DNA from: Strongylocentrotus purpuratus
Taxonomy: Eukaryota; Echinodermata; Echinoidea; Camarodonta; Strongylocentrotidae
DNA: 64,000 nt
Reading direction: 5' to 3'
NCBI RefSeq assembly: GCF_000002235.5
Contig: NW_022145526.1
Location: forward strand, 1,311,001-1,375,000
Shown: positions 1-12,710 of the stretch, one piece after another
How the letters are laid out: each line of letters opens with the position of its first letter
Position numbering within the stretch: the stretch's first letter is position 1
Notes under the pieces: generated by a model
The model's database searches: none
Told to the model about the DNA's origin: nothing
Seen by the model: the letters and a program-made list of their open reading frames with translations, nothing else
Made by a program: the position numbers and the translations under genes

Positions 1-29
1 GGCCTGCAAATGGGACATAGTACCTTTAA
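1..29. mobile_element. right end of a TIR element (partial)
   Basis: The first 29 bases match, as an inverted complement, the left end of the element at 28385-28912 (shared core GGGACATAGTAC). Only the right terminus is inside the window. Both termini carry TTAA at the outer edge, which could be the target site. Confidence 0.6.
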
Positions 30-202
30 GCCGTTTAAACTTGACATTTATTTGTCAGCCATACTGTCACGAAACAATCTTGAATGAAATGTGTTTACAT
101 CAACAAAGATCTAGGAGTTTCGTTGTAAAAAACAAATGATGCATGTTTTCATTCGTTCATTATACGATCTATCCGCCCTCGTTGATGCTGTGTGTATGAT
201 AT

Positions 203-327
203 ATGACCATCTGAATAAATATACTCCCCATAGGAACTCAGTGTTATATGCTCTGGCTCCTAATGGTTAGGAGCCAGAGCATATAGCACAGAGTTCCCAT
301 AGGACATATATTCATTCAGATGGTCAT
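203..327. repeat. long near-perfect hairpin
   Basis: Two arms of about 60 bp are inverted complements with a loop of about 3 nt near 264-266 (GGCTCCTAA / TTAGGAGCC at the centre, GACCATCTGAATA / TATTCATTCAGATGGTC outside). No coding potential. It resembles a palindromic MITE. Confidence 0.75.
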
Positions 328-499
328 AACTCAGCCAATACTTAACATATTCAATTGGTTTTCGACATTTGGACATTATTTTTGGTGTTCTTTCGAAGAA
401 AAAAATTAAGAAATTCTAAAAATAGATTTTTGATGACGTCACACTTCACCACTCATCCTAACGGCTTCGTGCGATAGATACACACAGCCTAAACTCCAG

Positions 500-700
500 T
501 GTCTTAGTACAGTGGTTCAGTCACTTGACTCTCAATTCAAAGGTTTAGGGTTCGAATTCCAGTCCTGCATTAATTTCATTTTGGTAAGAGTCTAATCCGT
601 AGTTACTCTCCGACCTGGTGAGGTAAATGGGAACCTGGAATTTTTGGTGGGGTAATAATAACTGCAAATATTCAAAGCCGCCGCTAAACCCGATGAATTG
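500..700 (+). mobile_element. tRNA-derived SINE
   Basis: A Pol III-like head is visible: A-box-like CAGTGGTTCAGTCACTTGA and B-box-like GGGTTCGAATTCC, followed by a body shared with other copies in the window (GGTAAATGGGAACC region). Confidence 0.65.
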
Positions 701-1248
701 TATTAATTCAAAGATAAAGATACAGGATACAAGAAAGATAAAATAAAGAGTACATGTTTTTAAAATAATGTGCCTCGTGACTGACGTGACATTGAAATAC
801 TGGATGTTTGCACATTCGAAAACTCTATTCAGTTTTTGAATCGGCCTCTTTCAAATATTTCTAAGGACTGTTTGTTATGTTCGGGCAATTTAATCATTGG
901 GATATGTTCATGTCAGAAAAGGAAAATGCCTCTTATAGATACATATTATTTTAAAGTCAGAGTATTCTACTAATAATAATTCAGATTCACGTATACTGCC
1001 ATCTGTTGTTCACAATGTCCTGATGTGTCGTAGTTATATCCTGCAATGCATCACCAAGTGCATGACACGCGCGTGATGATATTTGGGATCATGCAGGAAC
1101 CGACAATCGCGCTATGATCGCCTTCACAGACATACAACAGCGGTAGCAATGTCGGTAAAATGCCCTGCCTTAGTTATAACAATCGTTTTATTCCTAATGC
1201 AAACTAAAGACTTTGATTTTCTTTTGGTTTCGTTTATTTTCTTTCAAG

Positions 1249-1882
1249 GTCCCGTAAGAAACTTGGTGATTACTGTGATTGTACCTATTGTATCGGCCGT
1301 AGGAGTGGTCGTTCTCATGTTCCTGGCATTCTTTGTTTACAAGTGAGTATAATTAATAAAGCTTATTATTATCCTGATTGTTCTTATTCATACTATTGTT
1401 CTCATCCTCATTAAACTTTAACCATCATAGGGCGATGTTTAACCGGATACTATTTAAAAATCTATGAAGCTAATATACTTACATTTGAAACTAGAGCCCT
1501 ACAAACGAATTCCTTAGTTTGTGACCTACATACAAACATTATAGCTAATCTTGTGTCCTGGTATGGGCATCGTATGTCGAGAGAACATGGCTACAGTATA
1601 TTCTGACTTGTTTGTCCTAGTTGTATTAGATTGATTGCTTGAACTTTCTAACTCTTTTACAGGTACAACAAAAGAGAGACCTCATCGCTGCAAAGAGTGG
1701 GTATCAATCTACAGCAACTACCGCGCGGTCAGCTTCCGGCCATACCAGCCGACAACGTATACAATAAAATCAACGACTATGAACGCCACTGCGCAGGATA
1801 CAATTCGCCATCAGAAGGGGCTGGTACTAGTGGCGACGATCATTACTTAATACCTATTGTTCAGGGGGAAAAGAATGAATAG
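1249..1882 (+). CDS. gene A: 3' end of an LRP-like membrane receptor (partial)
   Basis: Two exons can be joined. Exon 1249-1342 follows a TTTCTTTCAAG acceptor, enters in phase 1, leaves in phase 2 before GTGAGT, and encodes a hydrophobic helix (core VITVIVPIVSAVGVVVLMF) followed by the first tail residues. Exon 1663-1882 follows TTTTACAG, encodes a tail of about 70 residues and ends at TAG 1880-1882. The tail holds Tyr motifs of YxxPhi type (VYNKI, HYLIPI). The matching membrane and tail exons of gene B have the same phases and an alignable VY-x-x-[IM] motif, so gene A is read as a tandem paralogue. Its extracellular exons lie upstream of the window. The function of the ectodomain is therefore inferred only from gene B. 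Confidence 0.78.
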
Positions 1883-2675
1883 ATGAACCCCCGATAAATA
1901 GTAGTTATCAATTACAGATCATGGTTGGTTCGTATACCTCACCCTGGTTTCTACTACGTCACAATCCAGTCATACACCTCGGAGCTCCGGCGGCAGACTT
2001 ACCCCTTGACGATAATTACGTTGTATATCTGAAACATCCAGTAGTGCCAGTAGCGTAAACCTTTCTGAGGAGTGTGCGTGTATGTGTCCGTGTGATGTGG
2101 GGGAGGGGGGGGGGTGAGGTGATTAAAATCCGGCGCCGATATTTGTTGCACGTACACACATACACACGCACGCACAATCCTAGAAGAGATGATGTCAGAT
2201 TTTAAAAAAATATGCATATAAGGAAAATGAACTCAGTTTAGGAAGTCCTGAACCTATATTATTTTGTAATACTTTAAACAGATATTGAAGAGTAATTTTC
2301 ACGAAGTAATATGAAGTAAATCTCACTTTATCAGGATTTATTAAAGAAAGATACATTTCAAACTAGTTTTGAACCGTTTAATTATAGGACTACCGGCATA
2401 TCGGGCCCTATAAGTCTACTTTAAGATTATACTTTTTTGGGGGGGATTGATTGATTTTATTTATTCATTTACTATCACAATTGTTTGCACAATAAAGAAT
2501 ATAGTTGACAAAGTAAGATCAAAATTATGAAATGAAACAGGAACCTACTGGAAAGCATAGCTTGTTTTTTGTAGGTTTCCAAGCATAAATATAATATGAA
2601 TATTATTATCATAAATCATTTTGAAGTGTCTTAATAATCACAGTAAAATAGATATAATATGATAAAAAGATAAGA

Positions 2676-2852
2676 CAAGACATGACAAAACATGTCATAA
2701 AAGGACAAGATAAACCAGACAGGATGGGACAATACACTCAAAATGACATGACAGGACAAAACAACACAAAAACAAAGCTGCACACAACAGAAGTTATAAG
2801 AAGATGGAGAGAGGGAGAGAGAGAGAGGGAGGGAGAGAGAGAGAGAGAGAAA
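2676..2852 (+). repeat. GACA-type and GA simple repeat
   Basis: Degenerate GACAaGACAtGACA units run from about 2676 to 2765, followed by a (GA)n/(GGGA)n tract at 2808-2852. Confidence 0.7.
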
Positions 2853-3479
2853 CAGGGGAAATATGAGAAGTTTAACCTGTAGGAGACATGTATTTTTGTA
2901 TTCAATTCTTTTTTAAACTCTACTAAAACTATAATATGTGGGTTTATTTCTAACTAGATCTGAAAGAGAGGTCTAAAGTTTTGGACCTGAAAATACAAAT
3001 GATTTATTTGAGAGCAAAGTTCTTGTTTTTGGTAAATGAAATAGCTCGGCAGACCGAGTAAGATAATGATGAATATTGTCATTCTTTGAAAACATTGAAT
3101 AAAAAACATTTGTCAATTCAGTTCTATTTAGAATATACATGAATATTCCCAGATTGTAATTGTATAAAGTTGTTTGTTCTCTGCAACCATGTGTTCTGGG
3201 AGGAGTGGACTCCAGTCATTCTGAATGTTGAAGTAATACAGTCGGGTACGAATAACATAACATTGTAGCAGAAAGTTTTAAGTTATTGTGAGGATGTATC
3301 TTGATATAATTTTCGTAAATTTTGGTAAAACTTGATACGAGTTTCGTGAAGATAATGCTAGATGTCGAACCTTTTAGGAGTAGATAAAGAGATGAGTTAT
3401 CATATCACTGTGTATAATGTATATTGTAGAAAAGTTCAAATTTGTGCGTGTCCGTGACAGCAAAAATTGCCTTATATTT

Positions 3480-3800
3480 TAGTGTTTTAGAGTAGCGAAT
3501 ATTGTTTATTATATTTCCTGTCGAATTTAGAGCGAACATATGTGTTTAGGAAACAAACAATTTGCTTTCTTTGTTATTTAGCATACGAACTTAAAGAGAA
3601 GGTTGAGTTCTGGGGAGAGTTGAAAAATAATTTGTTAGCGTTATCATTGTTATTAGTTTTTCAGAGTAGCACATATTCTGCAACGATGTAAATGATTATT
3701 TTTGTATAACTGTTCATATCGAATTTAGAGAAAAAAATCTGTGTTTAGGAAAGAAACAAATTCCTTTTTTAGTTATTTAGCAAAGCAACTTAAGTGACGG
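3480..3800 (+). repeat. imperfect tandem duplication, about 190-bp period
   Basis: The segment around 3508-3600 (TCGAATTTAGAGCGAA ... GTGTTTAGGAAACAAAC ... TTATTTAGCA) recurs at 3706-3798 with scattered changes. No coding function is seen. Confidence 0.6.
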
Positions 3801-5984
3801 ACCACATTGGAATGTGTTTCTTTTCACACTCATATATTTGTTTATGTGTATTGTTTAATAGTTTACTGTATAGTTTCAATTTAGGGTGCATTCACATAGA
3901 GATCTAATACATTTTAACTTTTTAATATTCTTGTTTCATATCGTAAACAATCTATATTAACGTGTAGTAATCAGTACAGATGTATTACTAATTTAGCTAC
4001 AGGCCGGGTTGTTATATGTTGACAGGATGAAACATTTGTTTATTATTGTGTGTTTGTATATTCTCATTACAGATTGTTATGTGAGGGTTTACACAAGATA
4101 TTAAAATGAAGTTTACATCATTGTTGGTGTTGCTGAATAAAATTGAAGTTTGTAGGACTTAAGCAAATTATTTCCAGTGTTAATTGGCAACAGTGTACCT
4201 TGTGAATATCGACAATAAGACAGGTATACATAGAAGAAACTCCTTCGTATACAGATTTATGAAGGCAGCCACAGTCACATTCATGTAAATTCATTTTGTC
4301 ATAATTGTCAATAACTGGTTGATTTTTGACAACAAAAAAAAAATTTGGGATCATGTGGTGGCCAGAAGAGACAGGCTTGACTGGAGGGCGCCCTCCGAGC
4401 AATTGTGATTATGAAGCCTTCTCTTTCTCCCGAATCTCCCCAATACAAAAGGGAGATCATTAGTCAGGGACAGTATCATCGGAAACTTTTTACATTATAG
4501 GTTCTTCAGGACTAATTAGACCTAATTATGGAATAGTTTACCAATTTATTTCCGTCAGTCCCCATCCGTAGAGTCGTTTTAAATAAGGAAAGTTTGAAGT
4601 ATGTCTTGTTATATAGTAATTTCTAGGGCAGTTTTGTATAAAGTAAGTTAATTGCTAAATATATGTAATTTTTATAATTAGAATTATTTAAAAGTATTGC
4701 TGTATATTTGCTTTACGTTGTACCTTTTTGTCAAGTGCTTAGAAAGTTTGAATTTAGCGTTTTATACATTTGATTTATTGTTATTATTATTATTATATTG
4801 ATGGATCATTAAAGGGACCTAAATTCAGACACAATTTCGACAGATCTAAAATTAAAAAAATCTGAGCAACTCTCCGATGGCCCTTTATCCAGAAACGCAG
4901 CTTGAAGGTCACAATGGCACTCACAAAATAACTGCGCCATTCTCGATTATTATGGAGCGACAAAACGGTCTATTTATTTTCATTTGAGACACAACAATAT
5001 TTCCGAACATGATGTTGATTAATTGATTGGTTGCTTTTATTCATATTCTATCCAGTAATAACAAAGCATAATACATTTAAACAAACATTGACATTTCTTA
5101 AGATTATTCATGTATGGAAGTAAATAATCCGAAATAATAATAATTAATAACATGAGAGCTTGTTATATAAATCATGAAATACGAAAATGGAAAGTGGGCC
5201 TACAAAGAACCTAAGCTTTTACTTGACATTGAACTAATGGTATTACGAATACTGCAGGAGTAAAGTGAAAGAAGCACGGCCTTATAACCTAAAAAACAAG
5301 TTTCTCTTAAGATTTCCTGTAGAAATTGAACAATGTTTCTTTTTCCTCCTAAATTCCATTTGTTATGTTCTCACACTCTTTCTCATTTCCATCTTTTTTT
5401 TTACTTTCTTATATGCTATCCATTCTTTCTCTTTCTCATTTTTTCTCCTTCTCTAATCTATGTATATATGTTTTTTTCATGTCAATATATTTACATGTTA
5501 CAAAAATGATGGTGTTGACATTATTTTGAGGTATCCACATTTTACCAAGCTCTGCTTTTCAGCGGATCCCTCCATTTCAGCAGGTTTATCTTTAAAAAAA
5601 AACTATAAAAAACCATTATACTGGATATTTAAGTATGAATTCTATTTCATAACTTTAAAACCATGTAAAATGTATTGTATTGTAGTATCCTATCGTTAAA
5701 AAAAAAACCTATATGGGCGAAATATTGTTAAACTAAGTTTGTCATAAGAGTTCTTTATTCTGCCAAATATCAAGTTTAAGATAATTATTGCACTCTCATA
5801 ACATGTAGTCATATTTTCTCTTAATTTAATTTTTAAATTATTATGTTTTTGGGGAATGTAAATATCTTTATTTTAAACGGATATAAAACAACTAATTAAT
5901 CGGATTGAATCTTATTTCATAAGTGACATTTATTTTTTCATTCATTGCATTTAAAACAAGAAAAAAGATTTTAAGGACGCAGAA

Positions 5985-6275
5985 CAAAAACCTTAAACAA
6001 TCTGTCTATGACAATGCTATTTTGTCATGTGTAAGAATTGTGAAAGAAACAAGGAAAAGGGATTTTCCCATTCCTTATTCCGGTTCTGTTTGGTTTTCGC
6101 AAATGAGAAAGAGAGAGAGAGAGAGAAAGACAGACAGACAAAGAAACAGGAAATTCAGTCTGTTCTCTCGCGATTGACTTTGTCAGATAGCTAATTCTTG
6201 TTTTAAACTCTAAACCGGGCATAACAGACCTAGCTTGGCATTTCGAATCCAGGATTGGTAAGTTAATAGCCATAT
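5985..6275 (+). repeat. interspersed repeat, copy 1 of 3
   Basis: Shares AACAAGGAAAAGGGATTTTC, a GA/CAGA microsatellite and CTCTCGCG...GACTTTGTCAGATAGCTA with copies at 11075-11172 and 12062-12265, all in the same orientation. Probable non-autonomous transposon remnant. Confidence 0.6.
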
Positions 6276-6520
6276 TTTATATTTTTCACACTGCGTTAGA
6301 TTTGAGATGATTATTTTGATAGGGAATTTCGAATCAAATGGCATTAACCACGAAATCATTTTCAAAGGCTATTTTGATTTTGAGAAGATCACCGGATAGG
6401 TAAGGTTTACACATTATGTAATCAGGCTGACATGACGCTACAACAACAAAAATCAAATATATTTTGAACCATTATCGGCCAAAGTATGTGGTGCTTTCAT
6501 CAATGAATGAGTTGTTAATA

Positions 6521-7431
6521 CCCCCTTCACATACACGGATTTTTCTTACGAGTCCTTACGGATTGCAAACTCGTAGTCAATCGCAAGATTCCGTAAATAA
6601 CTCGCTGGTATCCGTAAATAACTCGTCACAACTCGCAACAGCTCGTAGACACTCTTAAGGATCCGTGAAAGGAGAGGCAAATTTTTTGACATGTCAAAAA
6701 TCTTCTTACAATTGTCCACGGATTGATTTGTCCGTAAATAGCTTGTAACAATCCGTAACCATCCGTAAACCGCTCGTAACAACACGTAACCATCTGTTAA
6801 CCGCTCTCAAGAATCTGTAACTGACTCGTAACTGATTTTGTGTAACGATTTGTTACGGTTGGTTTACGATTTGTTTACAGATTATGTACGGATTATTGCG
6901 AGCAGTTTACGGATGGCTACGTGTGCTTACGTGTTGTTTACGATTTTATTAGGGGAATTTTACGATGGCTTTACGGATTGATATGGGTTATTAAGAGCAT
7001 TTTACGTGTAGTTACGAGTACTTTACGAATAGATACGTATACTTTACGTATGCTTACGAACTGTTTACGATTTGGGGAAAGGTATAAAAGATGCAAATTC
7101 GAACACTTCTTTTTCAGTTATTATTTTTTGGCTAAAAATCGTAAGGACACGTAAATATTCGTAACTTACTCGTAACTATTCGCAACAACACGTAAACAGG
7201 TCGTTACTAACACGTTAGTTGCTCGTAGTTATCCGTGACAACTCGTAACAAATCGTGGACTGTTGCCGTATTATCGTAATAACTCGTTATAATCCGTAAT
7301 CAACCGCAAACAGCTCGTAATAACTCTTAAACCGGTCGTGAAAATGGCCAAATCGTAAGGATCCGTGAAAGATCCGTGAATTTTTGCGATCCGTAAGGAC
7401 TCGTAAGAAAAATCTGTGTATGTGAAGGGGG
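6521..7431. mobile_element. TA-flanked foldback element with CGTAA array, copy 1
   Basis: The terminal inverted repeat begins CCCCCTTCACATACACGG and ends with its complement; TA lies immediately outside both ends (6519-6520, 7432-7433). Inside, the left arm is an array of CGTAA/CGTAG-like motifs about 10-11 bp apart. From about 6836 to 7075 the array switches to the TTACG orientation. After a short core that includes GGTATAAAAG, it returns to CGTAA. No protein is encoded. The TA flanks suggest Tc1/mariner-type mobilisation; that assignment is inference. Confidence 0.75.
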
Positions 7432-7456
7432 TATAACAGAGTACATGTCCCTTATA

Positions 7457-8369
7457 CCCTCTTCACATACACAGATTTTTCTTACGAGTCCTTAAGGATC
7501 GCCAACTCGTAGTCAATCGCAAGCATCCGTAAATAACTCGCTGGTATCCGTTAATAACTCGTCACAACTCGCAACAACTCGTAGACACTCTTAAGGATCC
7601 GTGAAAGGAGAGGCAAATTTGTTGACATGTCAAAAATCTTCTTACGATTGTCCACGGATTGGTTTGTCCGTAAATAGCTTGTAAATAGCTTGTCACAATC
7701 CGTAACCATCCGTAAACCGCTCGTAACAACACGTCACCATCCGTAAACTGCTCGCAACAATCCGTAAATGACTCGTAACATATTTTTGTAACGATTCGTT
7801 ACGGTTACTTTACAATTTGTTTACGGATTATTGCGAACAGTTTACGGATGGGTATGTGTGCTTACGTGATGTTTACGATTTTAGTCGGGCCATTTTACGA
7901 TAGCTTTACGGATTGATACGGGTTATTACGAGCATTTTACGTGTAGTTACGAGTACTTTACGAATATATACGAATACATTATGTATGCTTACGAACTGTT
8001 TACGATTTGGGGAAAGGTATAAAAGCTGCAAATTCGAACACTTCATTTTCAGTTATTATTTTTTGGCTAAAAATCGTAAGGACTCATAAATACTTGTAAC
8101 TTACTCGTAAATATTCGTAACAACACGTAAACAGGTCGTAACTAACACGTTAGTTGCTCGTAGTTATCCGTGAAAACTCGTAACAAATCGTCGATTGTTG
8201 CCGTAAATACATCGTAATGACTTGTAATGATCTGTAATAAACCGCAAACAGCTCGTAATAACTCTTAAACCGGTCGTAAAAATGGAAAAATCGTAAGGAT
8301 CTGTGAAAGATCCGCGAATTTGTGCGATCCGTAAGGACTCGTAAGAAATATACGTGTATGTGAAAGGAG
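7457..8369. mobile_element. TA-flanked foldback element with CGTAA array, copy 2
   Basis: A second copy in the same orientation starts 25 bp after copy 1. It has the same length to within 2 bp, the same termini (CCCTCTTCACATACAC), TA on both sides, the same array switches and the same TATA-containing core (about 8007-8075). Differences are mostly single bases. Confidence 0.75.
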
Positions 8370-8371
8370 TA

Positions 8372-10740
8372 TTAGGGCAACGGAAAGCCCTTTGGTTGCA
8401 CTTGACGTTTTCTTATCGTTGTCTCATGTTTCCTTTTTATCTCTCCGAAAATTGAAGATTAATACTTAAGACATATTATTATGTCTTTACCATTTTCTAA
8501 ACTTCGATTGATGTTGTAATGGAAATCGTTTTTCTCTCGTGTTATTTTCTCTGGATTATGAATTATTTAAAAATATCAACGATATCATTCTACCCTCATT
8601 CTATTTTAGGAATAATGTTAAATGTAACCAATTCAATATTTCATTTAGTAATACGTTCAGGAGGCAATATAACAAACATTCATATTGATTACTTTTTATT
8701 TGTCAAATATCTTTTCTTAAATTATCCTGTAGAACCATACTATACTGTTTGATACTCTTATATGATATTTTTCTCATGTTCTCATGTTCTCATGTTTTAC
8801 GTTTTATGTTTTGTTTGACCAATGTCTGAACTAAAAAATAATAATGTAAAAACAAACAATTAAATAAACTAAGTGTACACACCCTAACAAGCCACAAATC
8901 TGGCTTTCATTGCGTTCACCATTTTCCAATTATCCACTTTAAAAAAATGTTGTCTGTTAATACTGAGTTACGTATTTTACGGTCTACTTTGTTCTTTTCT
9001 TCACCTTGTTTCTCGTTAATGCTGTACTTGTTTTGTTTTTCATCCTCCTAATCTTTTGATTAAGATGTCATAGTTTTATTATGTTTTTATTGCCATTGAC
9101 TGTTGTTTACAAATTGTTTTAATTGATGTTGGAATTTGGAAATAAATGATTTGAATTGAATTGAATTAAATTAAAGTAAGTTGATCATTTTCAAAAATTC
9201 TTGTATAGTCAATAATAGATTAACCAACAACACTCGTCTTGTGTTTTTTAATAATTCTACCATAATCTACATAATTAATTTCCAATTGATGTTGAACAGC
9301 TATCGTTACTGTATCTATTTACATTTACAACTTAGATGTGTGTATTGTTTCTCTCCCAGTTACTCTACGAAAAATCCTTATATATTGATTATTGTTCTCT
9401 GTATATTGTGTAGTAAGTATAAGGAGGCAATACTTTGATTGAGATCTTGATTTGTTTTATTTATGACAAATTGTCTTAATTTGATTTGTGTTACTTTATC
9501 TTGTTATCATATTGTCTGTATTAATTTTGCTTTACCAACACCTCATGTAATACAAATGTAATGAACCGTCCAAGCACATCCTAATCTATGTACACTCAAC
9601 CTTTTTCATATTTTATGATGTGTTTTTATTTCATATATAAGGAAGAAGGTCGAAATTGGTAACATACAGACCCTGTTTTCCTGTATGCACATATTTGAAT
9701 GTAGAAATAGATAACTAAATTTATTAAGGTGGTTAACGTAACAAATGTGAATGGGGATTTGAGAGTACATAAAAACAATGCGTATTAAACGAAGTGTACC
9801 CCACTTTAGTAGCTCCTAATTTAAAAAGTCATGAACTATATGACTATAAATCTAATTCATGATGAAGATTAGCTTGTTTTCTGTCCAATGATACCATATT
9901 CATTAATGTTTCCGCCACGGGTGAATGAGCATCAGTGTGTTTAAAGAGTGTTGTCAAAATCGCCTCGTACCAATTAGTTTGGACCGATGAAACGGGTGTA
10001 GGTCAGGCCAGTCTCATGTGCCTTTTCTGTCTTTAATCCTGTTATAATGATAATGATACATATAATAACGATAATAATGATAATGATAATAAAAAACGAT
10101 GATAATAATAATAGTAATAATGATATTAATATTTATATCCCTCATGTATAGTTGTTTGCATTGCGATTGTACAGAGCACGAAAAAGGTATAGACAAGTAC
10201 TATCTTTCGATCTCAGGTCGAGATAGTACTTTTGTAAAGTAATTTTTTGCTGCTACCCCACTTGCCCACCCTTGCCCATTGAATACGCATAGCAAAGTAG
10301 GTTACGCGAAATGTCAAAGTCAATGTCAATGTCAAATGAGCGCGCATCAACTGTATTACATGTATGCATGTTGCGCTTTGTAAAATCTAGCTGAAGCTAA
10401 ACTGTCTGCAGAATCAGTTCTTATTATTATGTAAAATTCACTTTAAATAGACCTTATTGCCGATGTGGGATATAAAACAAATATTAACCTCCTTTACTTG
10501 GGCAATGGATACAAACTATCATCGCCTCGGTGATCTCGGGGCTACCATCTTCCCTCGCTAGTGAGGAAAATCGTCACGCAAACTGAATGCAATTTTTTTT
10601 CATTACCGTCACTTCGTGAAAACAGCGACGATTTAATGATAATAATTACAATATAGAATATTTGTCAGTCGCCGAATCCACTTGAAAGCGAATGCTCGAG
10701 ACAAATTCGTGAAACAAAAAAGATCACATAAACGCAACTG
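8372..10740. other. intergenic AT-rich, no gene seen
   Basis: No conserved reading frame is seen. 8900-9175 looks like a LINE 3' end, finishing GGAAATAAATGA followed by TTGAA-type repeats. A small foldback lies at 10197-10232 (AAGTACTATCT arms), and an ATA/ATG-rich microsatellite at 10045-10130. Confidence 0.5.
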
Positions 10741-11172
10741 CATTAGGAACAAGAAAACAGGAGTAACATAGAAATTATGCAAATTTGAAAATATTATTTG
10801 TATACTGATATAAGCATGACAAGTTTTAAGACTATTCTCAAACACTTCAACTGATCAGCTATATATGACGAATCTTTCGAGGAAGAGCGTTCATTTGCAT
10901 TATTAATATTCAACCAAATAACTAACGCAGTAATCAAAGGTTTTCATTGCATTATTTAGCATGCATTGTTTTAAGAACAAAAACTACAAGTCTAGTTCAC
11001 ATTGGAAAGGGGAATACAAGCGCAATGTCTCCATTCCTACAAAATCAAGTTTCAAGGACATCAAACAAAAACCTGTTTCAATATGTCTATGTCAATGCTA
11101 CTTTGTAATGTGTAAGAATTGGCAAAGAAACAAGGAAAAGGGATTTTCCCATTACTTATTCTGGTTCTGTTC
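10740..11172 (+). repeat. diverged repeat, copy 1 of a pair
   Basis: Aligns with 11750-12165 through ATGACAAGTTTTAAGA, AACTGATCAGCT, ATTATTTAGCATGCATT and GGAAAAGGGATTTTCCCATT, with small gaps. The pair looks like a tandem duplication or two insertions of one element. Confidence 0.6.
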
Positions 11173-11184
11173 TCCAACAGCGCC

Positions 11185-11400
11185 AGGGCCATTGACAATT
11201 GGCTAGTAGAGCAGTGGTCTCGTTATCCGATGACCCGGGTTCGAAACCAAGACGATGCGCTAGTGCCCTTTGGTAATTAGGCACTAATCCTCATTACCAG
11301 GACCCTCGGAGAGGACTTAAAGCCGTCGGCCGTCTGGTTCCTTTCTTACAAGCATTTATGCTCTTTTAGCAGTCAGATAAAATAACCACTACCATTCTTA
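11185..11400 (+). mobile_element. tRNA-derived SINE
   Basis: A tRNA-like head contains TGGCTAGTAGAGCAGTGG and the B-box-like GGGTTCGAAACC. It is followed by the TAGTGCCCTTTGG body also seen near 54930. Confidence 0.6.
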
Positions 11401-11749
11401 GGTGTTTATCTCGGAGAGCGAATTCAATCTCAATGGTTACTATTAAAAGCCCAAATGCAATAAAGAACATAAATGATGATATCTATCAACGAAATTTGGT
11501 GTCAATCATCTTTTGTCCTGATATGTGATCAAAGGTCACATAGGCCACGCACTGTATAGGGATATCCTTGGACGGTCCATTACACTGTTATTGTACGAGG
11601 TGTTTTGTAAAATATGAGAGGTGTTACACAACAGCTTTCTTTTATGTTAATGTAAATATGACGGAGGTTTCACGTCACCGGCCTTTGTTAATGGAGGACT
11701 GGGAGCTTCAAATGTGTTGTAACTTCCATTGAATAAAAGGAAAGGAGTA

Positions 11750-12265
11750 ACACAGAATATACACAAACAGGAGAACAAATAATTATATACTGAAATATGC
11801 ATGACAAGTTTTAAGATTATTTTTCAAACATTTCAACTGATCAGCTTAACAAATCTTTTGAGGGAGAGCAATTATTGGTGTCTTTAACATTCAACCTAAT
11901 AACCAACACAGTAATCTATATGGTATATATTTTATTATTTAGCATGCATTTTGTTAATGTACACAAACTACAACTAGTTCACGTTTAGAAAAGGAAGACT
12001 TTTTTGAAGCGGGACGATTTCTCCATTCCTTCGAAATCAAGTTTCAAGGATGTAAAAACAAGAACCTTTTACAATCTGGCTATGACAATACTATTTTTTC
12101 ATGTGTAAGGATTGGGAAAGGAAAAGGGATTTTCCCATTCCTTTTTCTGGTTTTGTTTGGTTTTTGGAAATAAAATAGATAGAGAAAGAGACAGACAGAG
12201 AAACAAACAGACATAACATTTAACCGATTCTCTCGCGTTTGACTTTGTCAGATAGCTATTTCGGT
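11750..12265 (+). repeat. diverged repeat, copy 2 of a pair
   Basis: Second copy of the 10740-11172 repeat, extended at its 3' side by the GA/CAGA microsatellite and GACTTTGTCAGATAGCTA end shared with 5985-6275. Confidence 0.6.
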
Positions 12266-12479
12266 CATTATTCAAAGCAAGAAACTAGAAACGATCTTAA
12301 TTTTAACTTATTTTGTCTCGGTGGAAGGCCGTGGTTCGGAAGACCCAACCACTAACTGGGACAGGTATTTATACACGTTGCACCATATTTCGGTTTCCCT
12401 CTCTGTCTTTCTAACAGTACAAATAAAAGATATCCATTAAGCTTGCTTCAATAATTATGATTGTTCGAAAAAACGTTTA

Positions 12480-12710
12480 GTGCATGCCTCAGCCCGTCTG
12501 CAATAGTTTGGCCAGGGGCGATTATACCTCCCTGCAAGGTCACTGACAGGTGGTTATCTCATAAAATCAGCTCTCAATTAACATAGGAAAAGAAGATCAT
12601 GGGGGACCAGAGGCGCCGATTAGGCATTGTTTGCTATATAGAGGGCGCAAGTAGCTAAGTAGTGCAGTGGGGCTTTAAGGGTCTAGGCAAACTATGTCTC
12701 AAAACCGCAA
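12480..12710 (+). repeat. interspersed repeat, inverted copy at 42560-42795
   Basis: CACTGACAGGTGG, CAGCTCTCA, GCATTGTTTGCTATATAGAG and GTGGGGCTTTAA occur in the same order on the opposite strand at 42560-42795. No coding capacity is seen. Confidence 0.65.

Larger units (their letters stand above)
1883..6460. other. intergenic, no gene seen
   Basis: AT-rich sequence between genes A and B. It holds GA-rich and G-run tracts (2100-2115, 2808-2852), an imperfect duplication near 3480-3800, and AT-rich stretches such as 2446-2475 and 5020-5060 that resemble LINE 3' tails in minus orientation. Open frames here are short and show no recognisable domain. Confidence 0.6.

Noticed and set aside
4118..4402. 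Minus-strand open frame with several cysteines (ECDCGCLHKSVYEG)
   Set aside because: Cys spacing fits neither EGF nor LDLa, no splice-site support was recognised, and the surroundings are repeat-like.
6546..7154. Open frames rich in LRVVTSYLR / LRVVYDFIRG
   Set aside because: They are translations of the CGTAA array of the foldback element in both directions.
6521..8369. CRISPR-like array
   Set aside because: Motif spacing is only 10-11 bp with no unique spacers, and the genome is eukaryotic.
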